In this document: positions 8,673 through 16,131 of the stretch, one piece after another
How the letters are laid out: every line of letters begins with the position of its first letter
Numbering within the stretch: the first letter of the stretch is position 1
Assembly: GCF_030813695.1 (NCBI RefSeq)
Contig: NZ_JAUSVA010000002.1
Span: 5,270,001-5,334,000, forward strand
Source of the DNA: Kitasatospora herbaricolor
GTDB lineage: Bacteria > Actinomycetota > Actinomycetes > Streptomycetales > Streptomycetaceae
Direction of reading: 5' to 3'
DNA length: 64,000 nucleotides
Translations under genes and position numbers: made by a program
The notes under the pieces: generated by a model
Told to the model about the DNA's origin: nothing
What the model saw: only the letters and a program-made list of their open reading frames with translations
Database searches by the model: none

Positions 8673-9644
8673 ATGAGCGACAAGCACCTGCCTCCCGTCC
8701 TGGTCACCCGCCGGCTCGCCCCGGGGGTGACCGAGCGCCTCGCGCCGTCCTGCGCCGTCACCCTGCACGACGACGTCCGGCCGATGGAGCGGGCCGCGCT
8801 GCTGAAGGCCGTGCACGGCCGGGCGGCCGTGATCACCACCCTGGACGACGTGGTGGACGACGAGTTCCTGGACGCCGCCGGTCCGTCCCTGCGGATCGTC
8901 GCCAACCACGCGGTCGGCACCCACAACATCGACCTGGCCGCCTGCGCCGCGCGCGGGGTGCCGGTCAGCAACACCCCCGGGGTGCTGACCGCGGCCACCG
9001 CCGACATGGCCTGGGCGCTGCTGCTGGCCGCCACCCGGCGGCTCGGCGAGGGCGAGCGGCTGCTGCGCTCCGGGCAGTCGTGGGCCTGGGCGCCGACCTT
9101 CCTGCTCGGCATGGAGCTGGCCGGCGCCCCGCTGGGCATCCTCGGGATGGGCCGGATCGGGCAGGCGGTGGCCCGCCGGGCCGCCGGCTTCGACATGCCC
9201 GTCAGCTACCACAACCGCACCCGGCTCCCGGCCGCCCTGGAGGGCGGCTCCCGCTGGCTGCCGCTGGACGAGCTGCTCGCCGGGTCGGCCGTGCTGGTGG
9301 TCACCTGCCCGCTCTCGGCCGGCACCCGGCACCTGCTGGACGCCCGGCGGCTGGCCCTGCTGCCGGCCGGCGCCGTGGTGGTCAGCATGACCGCCGGTGT
9401 GGTCGACGAGCGGGCGCTGGCGGCCGCCCTGGAGTCCGGCGCGCTGTCGGCCGCGGCGGTCGACAACTTCGAGCACGAGCCCGCGGTGCCGGCCGAGTTG
9501 CTGGCGCAGGAGCGGGCCGTCCTGGCGCCGCACCTCGGCAGCGCGACGGTCGGCACCCGGCAGGCGATGGGCGGGCTGGCCGTGGACAACGTCCTCGCGG
9601 TGCTGGCCGGCGGCGCGCCGCTGACGCCGGTCGCGGCGGGCTGA
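8673..9644 (+). CDS. D-isomer 2-hydroxyacid dehydrogenase family protein (glyoxylate/glycerate reductase-like)
   Basis: The 323-residue protein has the NAD(P)-dependent 2-hydroxyacid dehydrogenase layout. It has an N-terminal catalytic half with ANHAVGTHNIDL, a Rossmann motif GILGMGRIGQ near residue 153, and the C-terminal catalytic segment with FEHEP (Glu) and APHLGSAT (His). The loop that normally reads N-x-A-R-G and supplies the substrate-binding Arg reads SMTAGVVDE here, so that Arg is replaced by Ala. No ribosome-binding site precedes ATG 8673; a leaderless transcript from TACGCT (8658) is possible. It lies upstream of an aldolase and a DapA-like lyase, suggesting a shared catabolic or salvage route. 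The substrate is not assignable. Confidence 0.85.
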   Translation: MSDKHLPPVLVTRRLAPGVTERLAPSCAVTLHDDVRPMERAALLKAVHGRAAVITTLDDVVDDEFLDAAGPSLRIVANHAVGTHNIDLAACAARGVPVSNTPGVLTAATADMAWALLLAATRRLGEGERLLRSGQSWAWAPTFLLGMELAGAPLGILGMGRIGQAVARRAAGFDMPVSYHNRTRLPAALEGGSRWLPLDELLAGSAVLVVTCPLSAGTRHLLDARRLALLPAGAVVVSMTAGVVDERALAAALESGALSAAAVDNFEHEPAVPAELLAQERAVLAPHLGSATVGTRQAMGGLAVDNVLAVLAGGAPLTPVAAG

Positions 9645-9840
9645 CCCCCGCGGGCGGTCCCGCCCACGGGCCCGCCGCCAGGCCTGCGCCGGGGTGCCCA
9701 CGCCCGTGAGCCCGGGGCCGCCCGCCCGCACCCCCGCCCCCTCCCCGTTCCTCCCTTTCCCCCCCGCATGTCCGTCCGGTCCGGCGATCCTGCCGGACCG
9801 GCCCCCTGGCGTGCCCGCGGGCGGATTCCGGATCGACAAA

Positions 9841-9874
9841 GGACACAAGGTGTCCTAATGTCAACATCGTGTCC
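9841..9874 (+). promoter_or_regulatory. palindromic operator upstream of the aldolase operon
   Basis: GGACACAAGGTGTCC (9841-9855) is a 6+3+6 inverted repeat. A further GTGTCC half-site lies at 9869-9874, 19 bp from the first GTGTCC. Between them ATGTCAACAT (9858-9867) is also partly palindromic. This is the only clear operator in the 297-bp gap before the aldolase gene. The nearby XRE-cupin regulator (11668-12240) is the obvious candidate to bind it; that link is inference. Confidence 0.6.
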
Positions 9875-9941
9875 TGAGGGATGGCGACCGCCTCCCGACA
9901 GGCCGTCCCCCCGTGACGCCCGGTTCCAAGGAGGCCAGCCC

Positions 9942-10733
9942 GTGGCAGAGACGTTCGGCGCGACGAAGGAGGAGCTGGTGGACCTCGCCCACCGCCGTAT
10001 GGACTCCGAGATCCCCGACAGCGACTGGACGACCCGGCAGAAGGTGGCGCTCACCTGCCGGATCCTGTTCGACGCCGGCCACGACTCCGGTCTGGCCGGC
10101 CAGATCACCGCCCGGGCCGAACGGCCCGGGACCTACTGGACCCAGCGCCTCGGGCTGGGCTTCGACGAGATCACCGAGGACAATCTGCTCCTGGTCGACG
10201 AGGACCTCCACGTCCTCGAAGGCACCGGGATGGCCAACCCGGCGAACCGGTTCCACAGCTGGGTCTACCGGGCCCGGCCGGACGTGGACTGCATCATCCA
10301 CACCCACCCGCTGCACATCGCGGCGCTGTCCATGCTGGAGGTGCCGCTGGTGGTGTCCCAGATGGACCTCTGCCCGCTCTACGACGACTGCGCCTTCCTG
10401 CCGCTCTGGCCGGGCATCCCGGTCGGCAACGAGGAGGGCGAGCTGATCGCCGCGGCACTCGGCGACAAGCGGGCCCTGCTGATGGCCCATCACGGCCAGC
10501 TGGTGGCCGCGGGGTCGGTCGAGGAGGCCTGCTCCCTGGCGGTGCTGATCGAGCGCGCCGCCAGGCTCCAGCTGCTGGCGATGTCGGCCGGCACCGTCAA
10601 GGAACTCCCCGACGCGCTCGCCCGCGAGGCGCACGACTGGATCTCGACCCCGAAGCGCGACCAGGCCTCGTTCGCCTACTACGCCCGCCGGGCGCTGACC
10701 ACCCACCAGGACTGCTTCACCGGAGGTGCCTGA
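9942..10733 (+). CDS. class II aldolase/adducin family protein
   Basis: Start GTG 9942 is chosen because AAGGAGG lies at 9928-9934. The longer open frame from 9768 crosses the palindromic operator and codes for low-complexity residues. The 263-residue product has the zinc-binding motifs of class II aldolases and epimerases: IIHTHPLHIAALS in the middle and MAHHGQLVAAGS toward the C-terminus, plus SGLAGQITAR near the N-terminus. Enzymes of this family cleave or epimerise sugar phosphates and related hydroxy-acids using a metal ion. The stop is two bases before the next start, so it is in an operon with the DapA-like lyase. The actual substrate is unknown. Confidence 0.88.
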   Translation: MAETFGATKEELVDLAHRRMDSEIPDSDWTTRQKVALTCRILFDAGHDSGLAGQITARAERPGTYWTQRLGLGFDEITEDNLLLVDEDLHVLEGTGMANPANRFHSWVYRARPDVDCIIHTHPLHIAALSMLEVPLVVSQMDLCPLYDDCAFLPLWPGIPVGNEEGELIAAALGDKRALLMAHHGQLVAAGSVEEACSLAVLIERAARLQLLAMSAGTVKELPDALAREAHDWISTPKRDQASFAYYARRALTTHQDCFTGGA

Positions 10734-10734
10734 G

Positions 10735-11622
10735 ATGACCGGGACCGTGCTCGAAGGAATCATCGCCTACCCGGTGACGCCGTTCTCCGCGGCCGACGGC
10801 CGGGTGGACACCGGCCGGCTCGCCGCCCTGGTCGACCGCCTGGTCCGGGCGGGCTGCCACGCCGTCGCGCCGCTCGGCTCCACCGGCGAGAGCGCCTACC
10901 TGGACGACGAGGAGTGGTACGAGGCCGCCGAGGCGTCGGTGGGCGCGGTGGCCGGCCGGGTGCCGGCGGTGGTCGGCATCGCCGACCTCACCACCCGCAG
11001 CGCCGTCCGCCGGGCGCGGTTCGCCGAGCGGGCCGGGGCCGATGTGGTGATGGTGCTGCCGCTGTCCTACTGGAAGCTGGACGAGCGCGAGGTCGACCGG
11101 CACTTCACGGCGGTCGCGGACGCGGTCGGCATTCCCGTGATGATCTACAACAACCCGGCCACCAGCGGGATCGACCTCTCGCCCGAGCTGATGGTGTCCC
11201 TGGCCGAGCGGGTCGACAACATCACCATGGTCAAGGAGAGCAGCGGCGACGTGCAGCGGATGCACCGGCTCGCCCAACTGTCGGAGGGACGGCTGCCGTT
11301 CTACAACGGCAGCAACCCGCTCGCGCTGGAGGCGTTCGCGGCGGGCGCGGCCGGCTGGTGCACGGCGGCGCCCTGCCTCATCCCGGAACTGACCCTGGAG
11401 CTCTACCGCGCGGTGCGGGCCGGCGACCTGCCGGCGGCCCGGGCGGCGTTCTACCGCCAGCTGCCCGTCCTGCAGTTCATCCTCAAGGGCGGCCTGCCGA
11501 CCACCGTCAAGGCGGGGCTGGCGCTCGACGGGTTCCCCGCCGGAGATCCCCGGCACCCGCTGCTCCCGCTGGACGCCGGCCGGACGGGGGAGCTGGCGGA
11601 GCTGCTGGCGGCCGCGCGCTGA
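10735..11622 (+). CDS. dihydrodipicolinate synthase (DapA/NAL) family lyase
   Basis: Start ATG 10735 follows GGAGGT at 10723 and sits two bases after the aldolase stop; GTG 10726 is a poorer alternative. The 295-residue TIM-barrel protein has the class I aldolase landmarks: GSTGE near residue 47, MIYNNPATSG with the catalytic-site Tyr near residue 137, and TMVKESSGD with the Schiff-base Lys near residue 165. The Arg that follows the YNxP motif in true DapA (YNVPSRTG-type) and binds the semialdehyde carboxylate is Thr/Ser here. This argues against lysine biosynthesis and for a different aldehyde or keto-acid partner. Coupling to a class II aldolase and a 2-hydroxyacid dehydrogenase points to a small carbon-source module. 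Confidence 0.88.
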   Translation: MTGTVLEGIIAYPVTPFSAADGRVDTGRLAALVDRLVRAGCHAVAPLGSTGESAYLDDEEWYEAAEASVGAVAGRVPAVVGIADLTTRSAVRRARFAERAGADVVMVLPLSYWKLDEREVDRHFTAVADAVGIPVMIYNNPATSGIDLSPELMVSLAERVDNITMVKESSGDVQRMHRLAQLSEGRLPFYNGSNPLALEAFAAGAAGWCTAAPCLIPELTLELYRAVRAGDLPAARAAFYRQLPVLQFILKGGLPTTVKAGLALDGFPAGDPRHPLLPLDAGRTGELAELLAAAR

Positions 11623-11632
11623 CCCGCGGGAC

Positions 11633-11646
11633 GTCCGGGCCCGGAC
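11633..11646. terminator. short palindrome between convergent genes
   Basis: GTCCGGGCCCGGAC is a perfect 14-bp palindrome in the 45-bp gap between the lyase (+) and the XRE-cupin regulator (-). It could fold into a short hairpin and act for both directions, but it is weak. Confidence 0.3.
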
Positions 11647-11667
11647 ACCCCGCCGGCCGGGCCCGGC

Positions 11668-12240
11668 TCAGGGCAGCGCCGGGACCCGGTCGGCGGGTTG
11701 CGCGGGATCGTCGTGGATCACGATCAGCACGGTGGCGGGAGCCGGCCCCAGCCGCCGCGAGCGGTGCGGCAGCCCGGCGTTGAAGTAGACGCTGTCACCG
11801 GTGCCGAGGGTGATCGTCCGCTCCGGGAACTCCAGTTCGACCTCGCCCGCGTGGACGAAGAAGAACTCCTCGCCCGCGTGCGACTTGTACGGCGAACCGG
11901 CCAGGTCCTCGGGCGGGTACATCACGAACGGCACCATCCGCTTGCCGCTCAGCCCGGTCGCGATCCCCTCGTAGTGCGGCCCGTCGGGGGCGTCGGTGCC
12001 GATCGGGGTCCGCTCGCCGGCCCGCACCACGGTGATCAGCTCGGGTTCGACCTCCTCGGAGAACAGCCGCCCGACGTCGACCCGCAGGGCCCGGGCCAGC
12101 TTCAGCGCGGTCGAGATCGAGGGCACGCTCAGGCCGCGCTCGACCTTGGAGAGGTAGCTCTTGGTCACCCCGACCTGCTCGGCGAGAGCGTCCAGGCTGA
12201 GGCGGTTCTGCTTCCTCAGCACCCTCAGACGGCTGGTCAT
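11668..12240 (-). CDS. XRE-family regulator with C-terminal cupin domain
   Basis: The 190-residue protein combines an N-terminal helix-turn-helix (residues ~4-58, LDALAEQVGVTKSYLSKVER) with a C-terminal cupin (residues ~105-180). The cupin is recognised by HAGEEFFFVHAGEVELEF and GDSVYFNAGLPH. Such proteins usually sense a small metabolite through the cupin and repress an adjacent catabolic operon. The ATG at 12240 is preceded by GAGGGG. It is convergent with the aldolase-lyase operon. The palindrome at 9841 is the probable target, and GGAACGTTCC at 12257 in its own leader could serve autoregulation. Confidence 0.88.
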   Translation of the reverse strand: MTSRLRVLRKQNRLSLDALAEQVGVTKSYLSKVERGLSVPSISTALKLARALRVDVGRLFSEEVEPELITVVRAGERTPIGTDAPDGPHYEGIATGLSGKRMVPFVMYPPEDLAGSPYKSHAGEEFFFVHAGEVELEFPERTITLGTGDSVYFNAGLPHRSRRLGPAPATVLIVIHDDPAQPADRVPALP

Positions 12241-12256
12241 GCGGCACCCCTCACCT

Positions 12257-12280
12257 GGAACGTTCCGGTGACCGAGTATT
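12257..12280 (-). promoter_or_regulatory. candidate promoter and palindrome ahead of the XRE-cupin gene
   Basis: GGAACGTTCC (12257-12266) is a perfect 10-bp palindrome about 17 bp upstream of the start codon. AATACT on the reverse strand (12280-12275) is a plausible -10. No convincing -35 was found. Confidence 0.3.
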
Positions 12281-12309
12281 CCACCCGGCGGGCGCCCCGG
12301 GAGGTCCGC

Positions 12310-13176
12310 TCAGCCGGACGCCCACTTCATCGCGGCCGTCATCACCCGCAGCGCGCCGAAGTGGGCGGCGCCCGGCTCCAGGATCAGGGTGGCGTCGGGG
12401 ATCCGGTCGGCCAGCCAGCGGGAGTGCTCGACCGGCGAGAACTGGTCGTCCGCGCCGTGCCAGAGCCAGGTCGGCACGGCGATGTCGCCGACCTTGAACC
12501 CCCAGTCGGCGGTGAACGCCAGCACGTCGTCGATCCAGCCGTCCGCGTTGTGCCGGAACGCCTCGCGGAAGTTGCTCTGCAGCATCCGGCGGATCCCCGC
12601 GTCGGCGACCACGATCCGGTCGGTGGCGGGCAGTTCCGGCGCCAGGCCCTTGAGCAGCCGGATCGGGTCGTCCTTGATCTGGCGGGAGCGGAACTCCATG
12701 CTGTCGGCGATCCGGTGGTGCCCGCGCTCGGCCTCCCGGTACGCGTGCACGTTGGACGCCGTCATGCCCGCGTACCAGTCCAGGCCGGCGGCGTCCCGGG
12801 GCGCCAGGCTGACCAGCGCGGCCGCCCGGCGCACCCGGCCGGGCAGCAGCGCGGCGCAGGCCAGCGCGTGCGGCCCGCCGCCGGAGCGGCCGAGCACGGC
12901 GAACTCGGCCAGCCCGAACTCGTCCGCGATCGTCCGCACGTCCACGGCCGCCGCGGCGACCGCCCGGCCGGGCAGCCGGTCGGAGTCGCCGTAGCCGGGC
13001 CGGTCGAAGGCGATCAGCCGCACGCCCAGGCGGTACAGCACGGTGCTGCGCGGCGCCGGGCCGAACCGGCTGCCGGGGGTGCCGTGCAGCAGGAACACCG
13101 GGCGCCCTCGCGGGTCGCCGTAGCTCTCGACCGCCAGCGCGCGGCCGTCCGCCGCCTTCACCACGCGTGAGGCCAC
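12310..13176 (-). CDS. alpha/beta hydrolase
   Basis: Start GTG at 13176 follows GGGAGG six bases upstream; the much longer open frame beyond it is an antisense shadow of the DUF4231 gene. The 288-residue product has the alpha/beta-hydrolase signature: LLHGTPGSR (oxyanion region), FDRPGYGDSD, nucleophile elbow GRSGGG, acid HGADDQF and catalytic His in GAAHFG. It could be an esterase, epoxide hydrolase or haloperoxidase-like enzyme; substrate unknown. It is on the same strand as the XRE-cupin gene, 69 bp upstream of it, so the two may be cotranscribed. Confidence 0.87.
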   Translation of the reverse strand: MASRVVKAADGRALAVESYGDPRGRPVFLLHGTPGSRFGPAPRSTVLYRLGVRLIAFDRPGYGDSDRLPGRAVAAAAVDVRTIADEFGLAEFAVLGRSGGGPHALACAALLPGRVRRAAALVSLAPRDAAGLDWYAGMTASNVHAYREAERGHHRIADSMEFRSRQIKDDPIRLLKGLAPELPATDRIVVADAGIRRMLQSNFREAFRHNADGWIDDVLAFTADWGFKVGDIAVPTWLWHGADDQFSPVEHSRWLADRIPDATLILEPGAAHFGALRVMTAAMKWASG

Positions 13177-13256
13177 GCGGATCCTCCCGTTGTCGGGGTC
13201 ATGGGGTTCGCCCGCCGGATGCGGGCCCGGGCCGGCCGGGCGGTGCGCGGCCGGGC

Positions 13257-14177
13257 TCAGTGCTCGTGTCCGCGCACCTCCCGGCGGGCCTGCCAGGTGG
13301 TGTGCTCGCGGGAGACCGCGTCCTCGGCGTCCCTGGCCAGCCGGGCCCAGAGTTCCTCGGCGTCCGGCGAACGCACGTCCAGCTGGGTGAGCTGGCGCCG
13401 GATCAGTTCCAGTTCGTCGGCGGCCAGCGCGTACGCGGCCGCCAGCGGCCGGTACTGCCGCAGCTGGGCCCAGGCGGCGACCGAGGCCGCCACCGCCGAG
13501 ACGGTGCCCAGCGCGTCGTAGCCGAAGCCGCCCAGCGCCCGCAGCACGGCGAGGACCAGGCCGAGCGCCGGCAGCACGATGCCCAGCACGCCCGTCCAGA
13601 AGCCGGCCCGGGCGCAGCGGCGGGCCTTGGTGGCGTACCAGTCGTGCTGGACCTTCACCCGCTCCTGCAGGTACACCTCGCGGCGTACGCTCAGCGGCTG
13701 CTCGCGCAGGCCCCGCATCGCCTCGGTGACCTCGGCGGTGGCCCCGCCGCGCACCGCGCGGCTGTCCCGGAAGGCGTGCAGCACGCGGGCCAGCTGGAAG
13801 CGGTAGAGGCCCTCGGCGTCCGGCAGGGTGGTGGGCGGCGGCTGGTAGGCGTCGGCCCGGACGGCGAACTTCCAGGCGAGCGTCTTGACCGATTCCGCGG
13901 CGGCCCGGCCCTCGTACCAGAGCCCCTGCGGGTTCTGCCGGCCGGTGATCACCGCGAAGCAGATCGCGCCCAGGTAGGCGACCGCCGCGAACCAGGCCCA
14001 CAGCGGGCCGTCGGCGGAGCCGGTCGCGGCGGCCGCGACGAGCAGGACCAGCTCCCAGCGGGACAGCGCCACCGAGCGCCGCTGCCCCTGCTGGGAGGCG
14101 GAGTCGGCGGCCCAGAACAGCTCGGGCAGCAGCTCGTCCTCACGGACCCGCCCCATCGAACCCGCCCCCGTCGCCAT
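13257..14177 (-). CDS. DUF4231/SLATT-type membrane protein
   Basis: The 306-residue protein has two pairs of hydrophobic segments. The first pair lies at about residues 40-80 (WELVLLVAAAATG, FAAVAYLGAICFAVITG) and the second at about 190-235 (GFWTGVLGIVLPALGLVL, then LGTVSAVAASVAAWAQL). Long basic amphipathic helices separate and follow them. This is the layout of DUF4231/SLATT proteins, two-TM modules that in other bacteria accompany nucleotide-sensing defence proteins and are predicted to form pores. No nucleotidyltransferase or SLOG partner lies next to it here. ATG 14177 is used; ATG 14156 is an equally good alternative. Confidence 0.75.
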   Translation of the reverse strand: MATGAGSMGRVREDELLPELFWAADSASQQGQRRSVALSRWELVLLVAAAATGSADGPLWAWFAAVAYLGAICFAVITGRQNPQGLWYEGRAAAESVKTLAWKFAVRADAYQPPPTTLPDAEGLYRFQLARVLHAFRDSRAVRGGATAEVTEAMRGLREQPLSVRREVYLQERVKVQHDWYATKARRCARAGFWTGVLGIVLPALGLVLAVLRALGGFGYDALGTVSAVAASVAAWAQLRQYRPLAAAYALAADELELIRRQLTQLDVRSPDAEELWARLARDAEDAVSREHTTWQARREVRGHEH

Positions 14178-14382
14178 GCTCGGCCCCCACCCGTCGCTCA
14201 GGTCGCAGGGCTGTCCTGCCCCGGCCCGGCGGCCGGTACGCCTGCCTCCGGGCCGGTATGGCCAAGAAGCCCCGCAGGTTGTCTCAGACCGGCCCCGGGG
14301 CGCCCGGCGGGCCCCGCCCCGACTCCGCAGCCGACCTTCCGGAGCCGACCCGCCCGGCCCCCGGAGCCGGCCCGGGGCGTCC

Positions 14383-15132
14383 TCAGAAGGTGTAGAAGAT
14401 CCGCTCCGCGTTGTCGGCCATCACCTTGGCGTTCCACTCCGTTCCGCCGTCGACGTTGCCGGAGCGGAACAGCGGCGGCTCGATGCCCCGGTCGGCGAGC
14501 CGGCCGACCGCCGACGCGACCACGGCCTGCATCAGCGCGCTGGTGACGATGGTGGAGACCGGCCCGAAGGTGGTCGCCGCGCCGGGGTGGGTGAGCTCGC
14601 CGTCGCCGACCGCGATCTTGTTGTCCAGCACCACGTCGCAGTGGTCCTTGAGGTAGGTGCCGGAGGGGTGCTGGGAGCTGACCTCGGCCGGGTAGGCCAG
14701 CGAGGTCAGGCCGATCACCCGGATGCCCCGGGAACGGGCGTGCGCGGCCAGCTCGACCGGCATCACCTGGCGGCCGGAGAGCGAGATGACGAACAACAGG
14801 TCCCCGGCCCGGGCCGGGGTGTGGTCCAGGGTGGTGGTGGCGAGGCCGGAGACCCGCTCCAGGGCGCTGGCGAGCGGGGCCGGGCGCACCGTGACGCCCG
14901 CCATCCCGGGGACGTCCAGCAGGTTCACCGGGACGAGTCCGCCGGCCCGGTAGACCACATCCTGGGCAGCCAGCGAAGAATGTCCGGCGCCGTAGGTGAA
15001 GACCCGCTGCCCGCCGGCGAGGGCGTCCGCGAGGAGTTCCGCGGCGCGCTCGATGTTGCCCGCCTCCTCGGCCCGGACCCGCTGCAGGTGGCCGATCGCG
15101 GCGTCGAAGTACTGTCCGACCAGGTCACTCAT
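14383..15132 (-). CDS. SIS-domain protein (sugar-phosphate isomerase/binding type)
   Basis: The 249-residue product has a single SIS fold. RVFTYGAGHSSLAAQD near residue 45 forms the phosphosugar-binding loop, and LLFVISLSGRQVMPVELA near residue 110 gives the second Ser-rich loop. Proteins of this SIS_2 type bind or isomerise phosphorylated amino sugars such as N-acetylmuramic acid 6-phosphate. It has no N-terminal HTH domain, so it is not an RpiR regulator. It is divergent from the DtxR-family regulator, separated by 220 bp. Confidence 0.85.
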   Translation of the reverse strand: MSDLVGQYFDAAIGHLQRVRAEEAGNIERAAELLADALAGGQRVFTYGAGHSSLAAQDVVYRAGGLVPVNLLDVPGMAGVTVRPAPLASALERVSGLATTTLDHTPARAGDLLFVISLSGRQVMPVELAAHARSRGIRVIGLTSLAYPAEVSSQHPSGTYLKDHCDVVLDNKIAVGDGELTHPGAATTFGPVSTIVTSALMQAVVASAVGRLADRGIEPPLFRSGNVDGGTEWNAKVMADNAERIFYTF

Positions 15133-15308
15133 CGGGGCCTGCGCTCTCTGCCGGGTCGGGGCGCCCGGCCGCTGGGGCGGCCGGGTGGTCCAGACCGCCA
15201 GTGGAGAAAGCTACGGCGAGCACCGTGGTGCCTGGAGCCTGCGACTGTCAACAGGGACGAAATGCGCCCGGGAACACCACCGTCTGGATCCGGTTGTCAT
15301 TGCGGTAG

Positions 15309-15320
15309 GTCAGAATTGAC
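15309..15320. promoter_or_regulatory. small inverted repeat in the SIS/DtxR divergent region
   Basis: GTCAGAATTGAC is a GTCA-N4-TGAC inverted repeat 33 bp upstream of the DtxR-family start. The 220-bp divergent region (15133-15352) otherwise shows no consensus promoter; TTGTCA at 15294 is isolated. Confidence 0.25.
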
Positions 15321-15352
15321 GGTGAGGACACCGAGGAACGGAGCCAGCGGCG

Positions 15353-16045
15353 ATGTCTGGGCTGATCGACACGACCGAGATGTACCTTCGCACCATTCTG
15401 GAGCTGGAGGAAGAAGGCATCACCCCGATGCGCGCCCGGATCGCGGAGCGCCTGGAGCAGAGCGGCCCCACCGTCAGCCAGACCGTCGGCCGGATGGAGC
15501 GTGACGGCCTGCTGCAGGTCGCCGGCGACCGGCACCTCGAACTCACCGAGGAGGGCCGCCGGCTCGCCGTGCGGGTGATGCGCAAGCACCGCATCGCCGA
15601 GTGCCTGCTGGTCGACGTCATCGGCCTGGAGTGGGAGCAGGTGCACGAGGAGGCCTGTCGCTGGGAGCACGTGATGAGCGAGACGGTCGAGCGCAAGGTG
15701 CTCGCCATGCTCGGTCACCCCACGCAGTCCCCGTACGGCAACCCCATCCCCGGGCTGGACGAGCTGGGCGACACCAAGGCGGAGGGGGAGGGCTTCGACG
15801 CCGCCCTGGTCACCCTGGACGCGCTGCGGCCCGGCGACGGCGGGGCCAGCGTGGTCGTCCGCCGGATCGGCGAGCCGATCCAGACCGACGGCGACCTGAT
15901 GCGCACGCTGCGCCGCGCGGGCATCCGCCCGGGCGCGACCGTGCAGGTGGCCACCGGCCCCGGCGGGGTCCGGGTGGGCACCGGCGAGGACGCGGCCGAG
16001 CTGGGCAAGGAGATCGCCGCGCACGTGTTCGTGGCGCTGGCCTGA
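15353..16045 (+). CDS. DtxR/IdeR-family metal-dependent transcriptional regulator
   Basis: The 230-residue protein follows the DtxR plan. It has an N-terminal winged helix with ARIAERLEQSGPTVSQTVGR, a dimerisation/metal-binding helix region with VMRKHRIAECLLVDVIG and CRWEHVMSE (Cys, Glu and His ligands as in DtxR/IdeR), and a C-terminal SH3-like domain (about 145-230). Length and ligand residues match Fe(II)-dependent repressors controlling siderophore and iron-uptake genes. No iron genes are adjacent, so it probably acts in trans. It is followed by a strong hairpin. Confidence 0.93.
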   Translation: MSGLIDTTEMYLRTILELEEEGITPMRARIAERLEQSGPTVSQTVGRMERDGLLQVAGDRHLELTEEGRRLAVRVMRKHRIAECLLVDVIGLEWEQVHEEACRWEHVMSETVERKVLAMLGHPTQSPYGNPIPGLDELGDTKAEGEGFDAALVTLDALRPGDGGASVVVRRIGEPIQTDGDLMRTLRRAGIRPGATVQVATGPGGVRVGTGEDAAELGKEIAAHVFVALA

Positions 16046-16091
16046 CCCCCCCCCGGGTCGGCCCGCTCCGGCGAAGGCCGCGAGGAAGCAC

Positions 16092-16131
16092 CGCGAGGGC
16101 CCGGTACGTCCCCACGTACCGGGCCCTCGCG
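16092..16131 (+). terminator. strong hairpin terminator after the DtxR gene
   Basis: An 18-bp perfect stem (16092-16109 with 16114-16131) closes on a four-C loop, 46 bp after the stop codon. There is no T-run, but the stem is long enough for a typical streptomycete terminator. Confidence 0.8.

Noticed and set aside
5000-9196. 1398-codon reverse ORF opposite fxsT
   Set aside because: Shadow frame of fxsT; no motif, and third-position GC favours the + strand gene.
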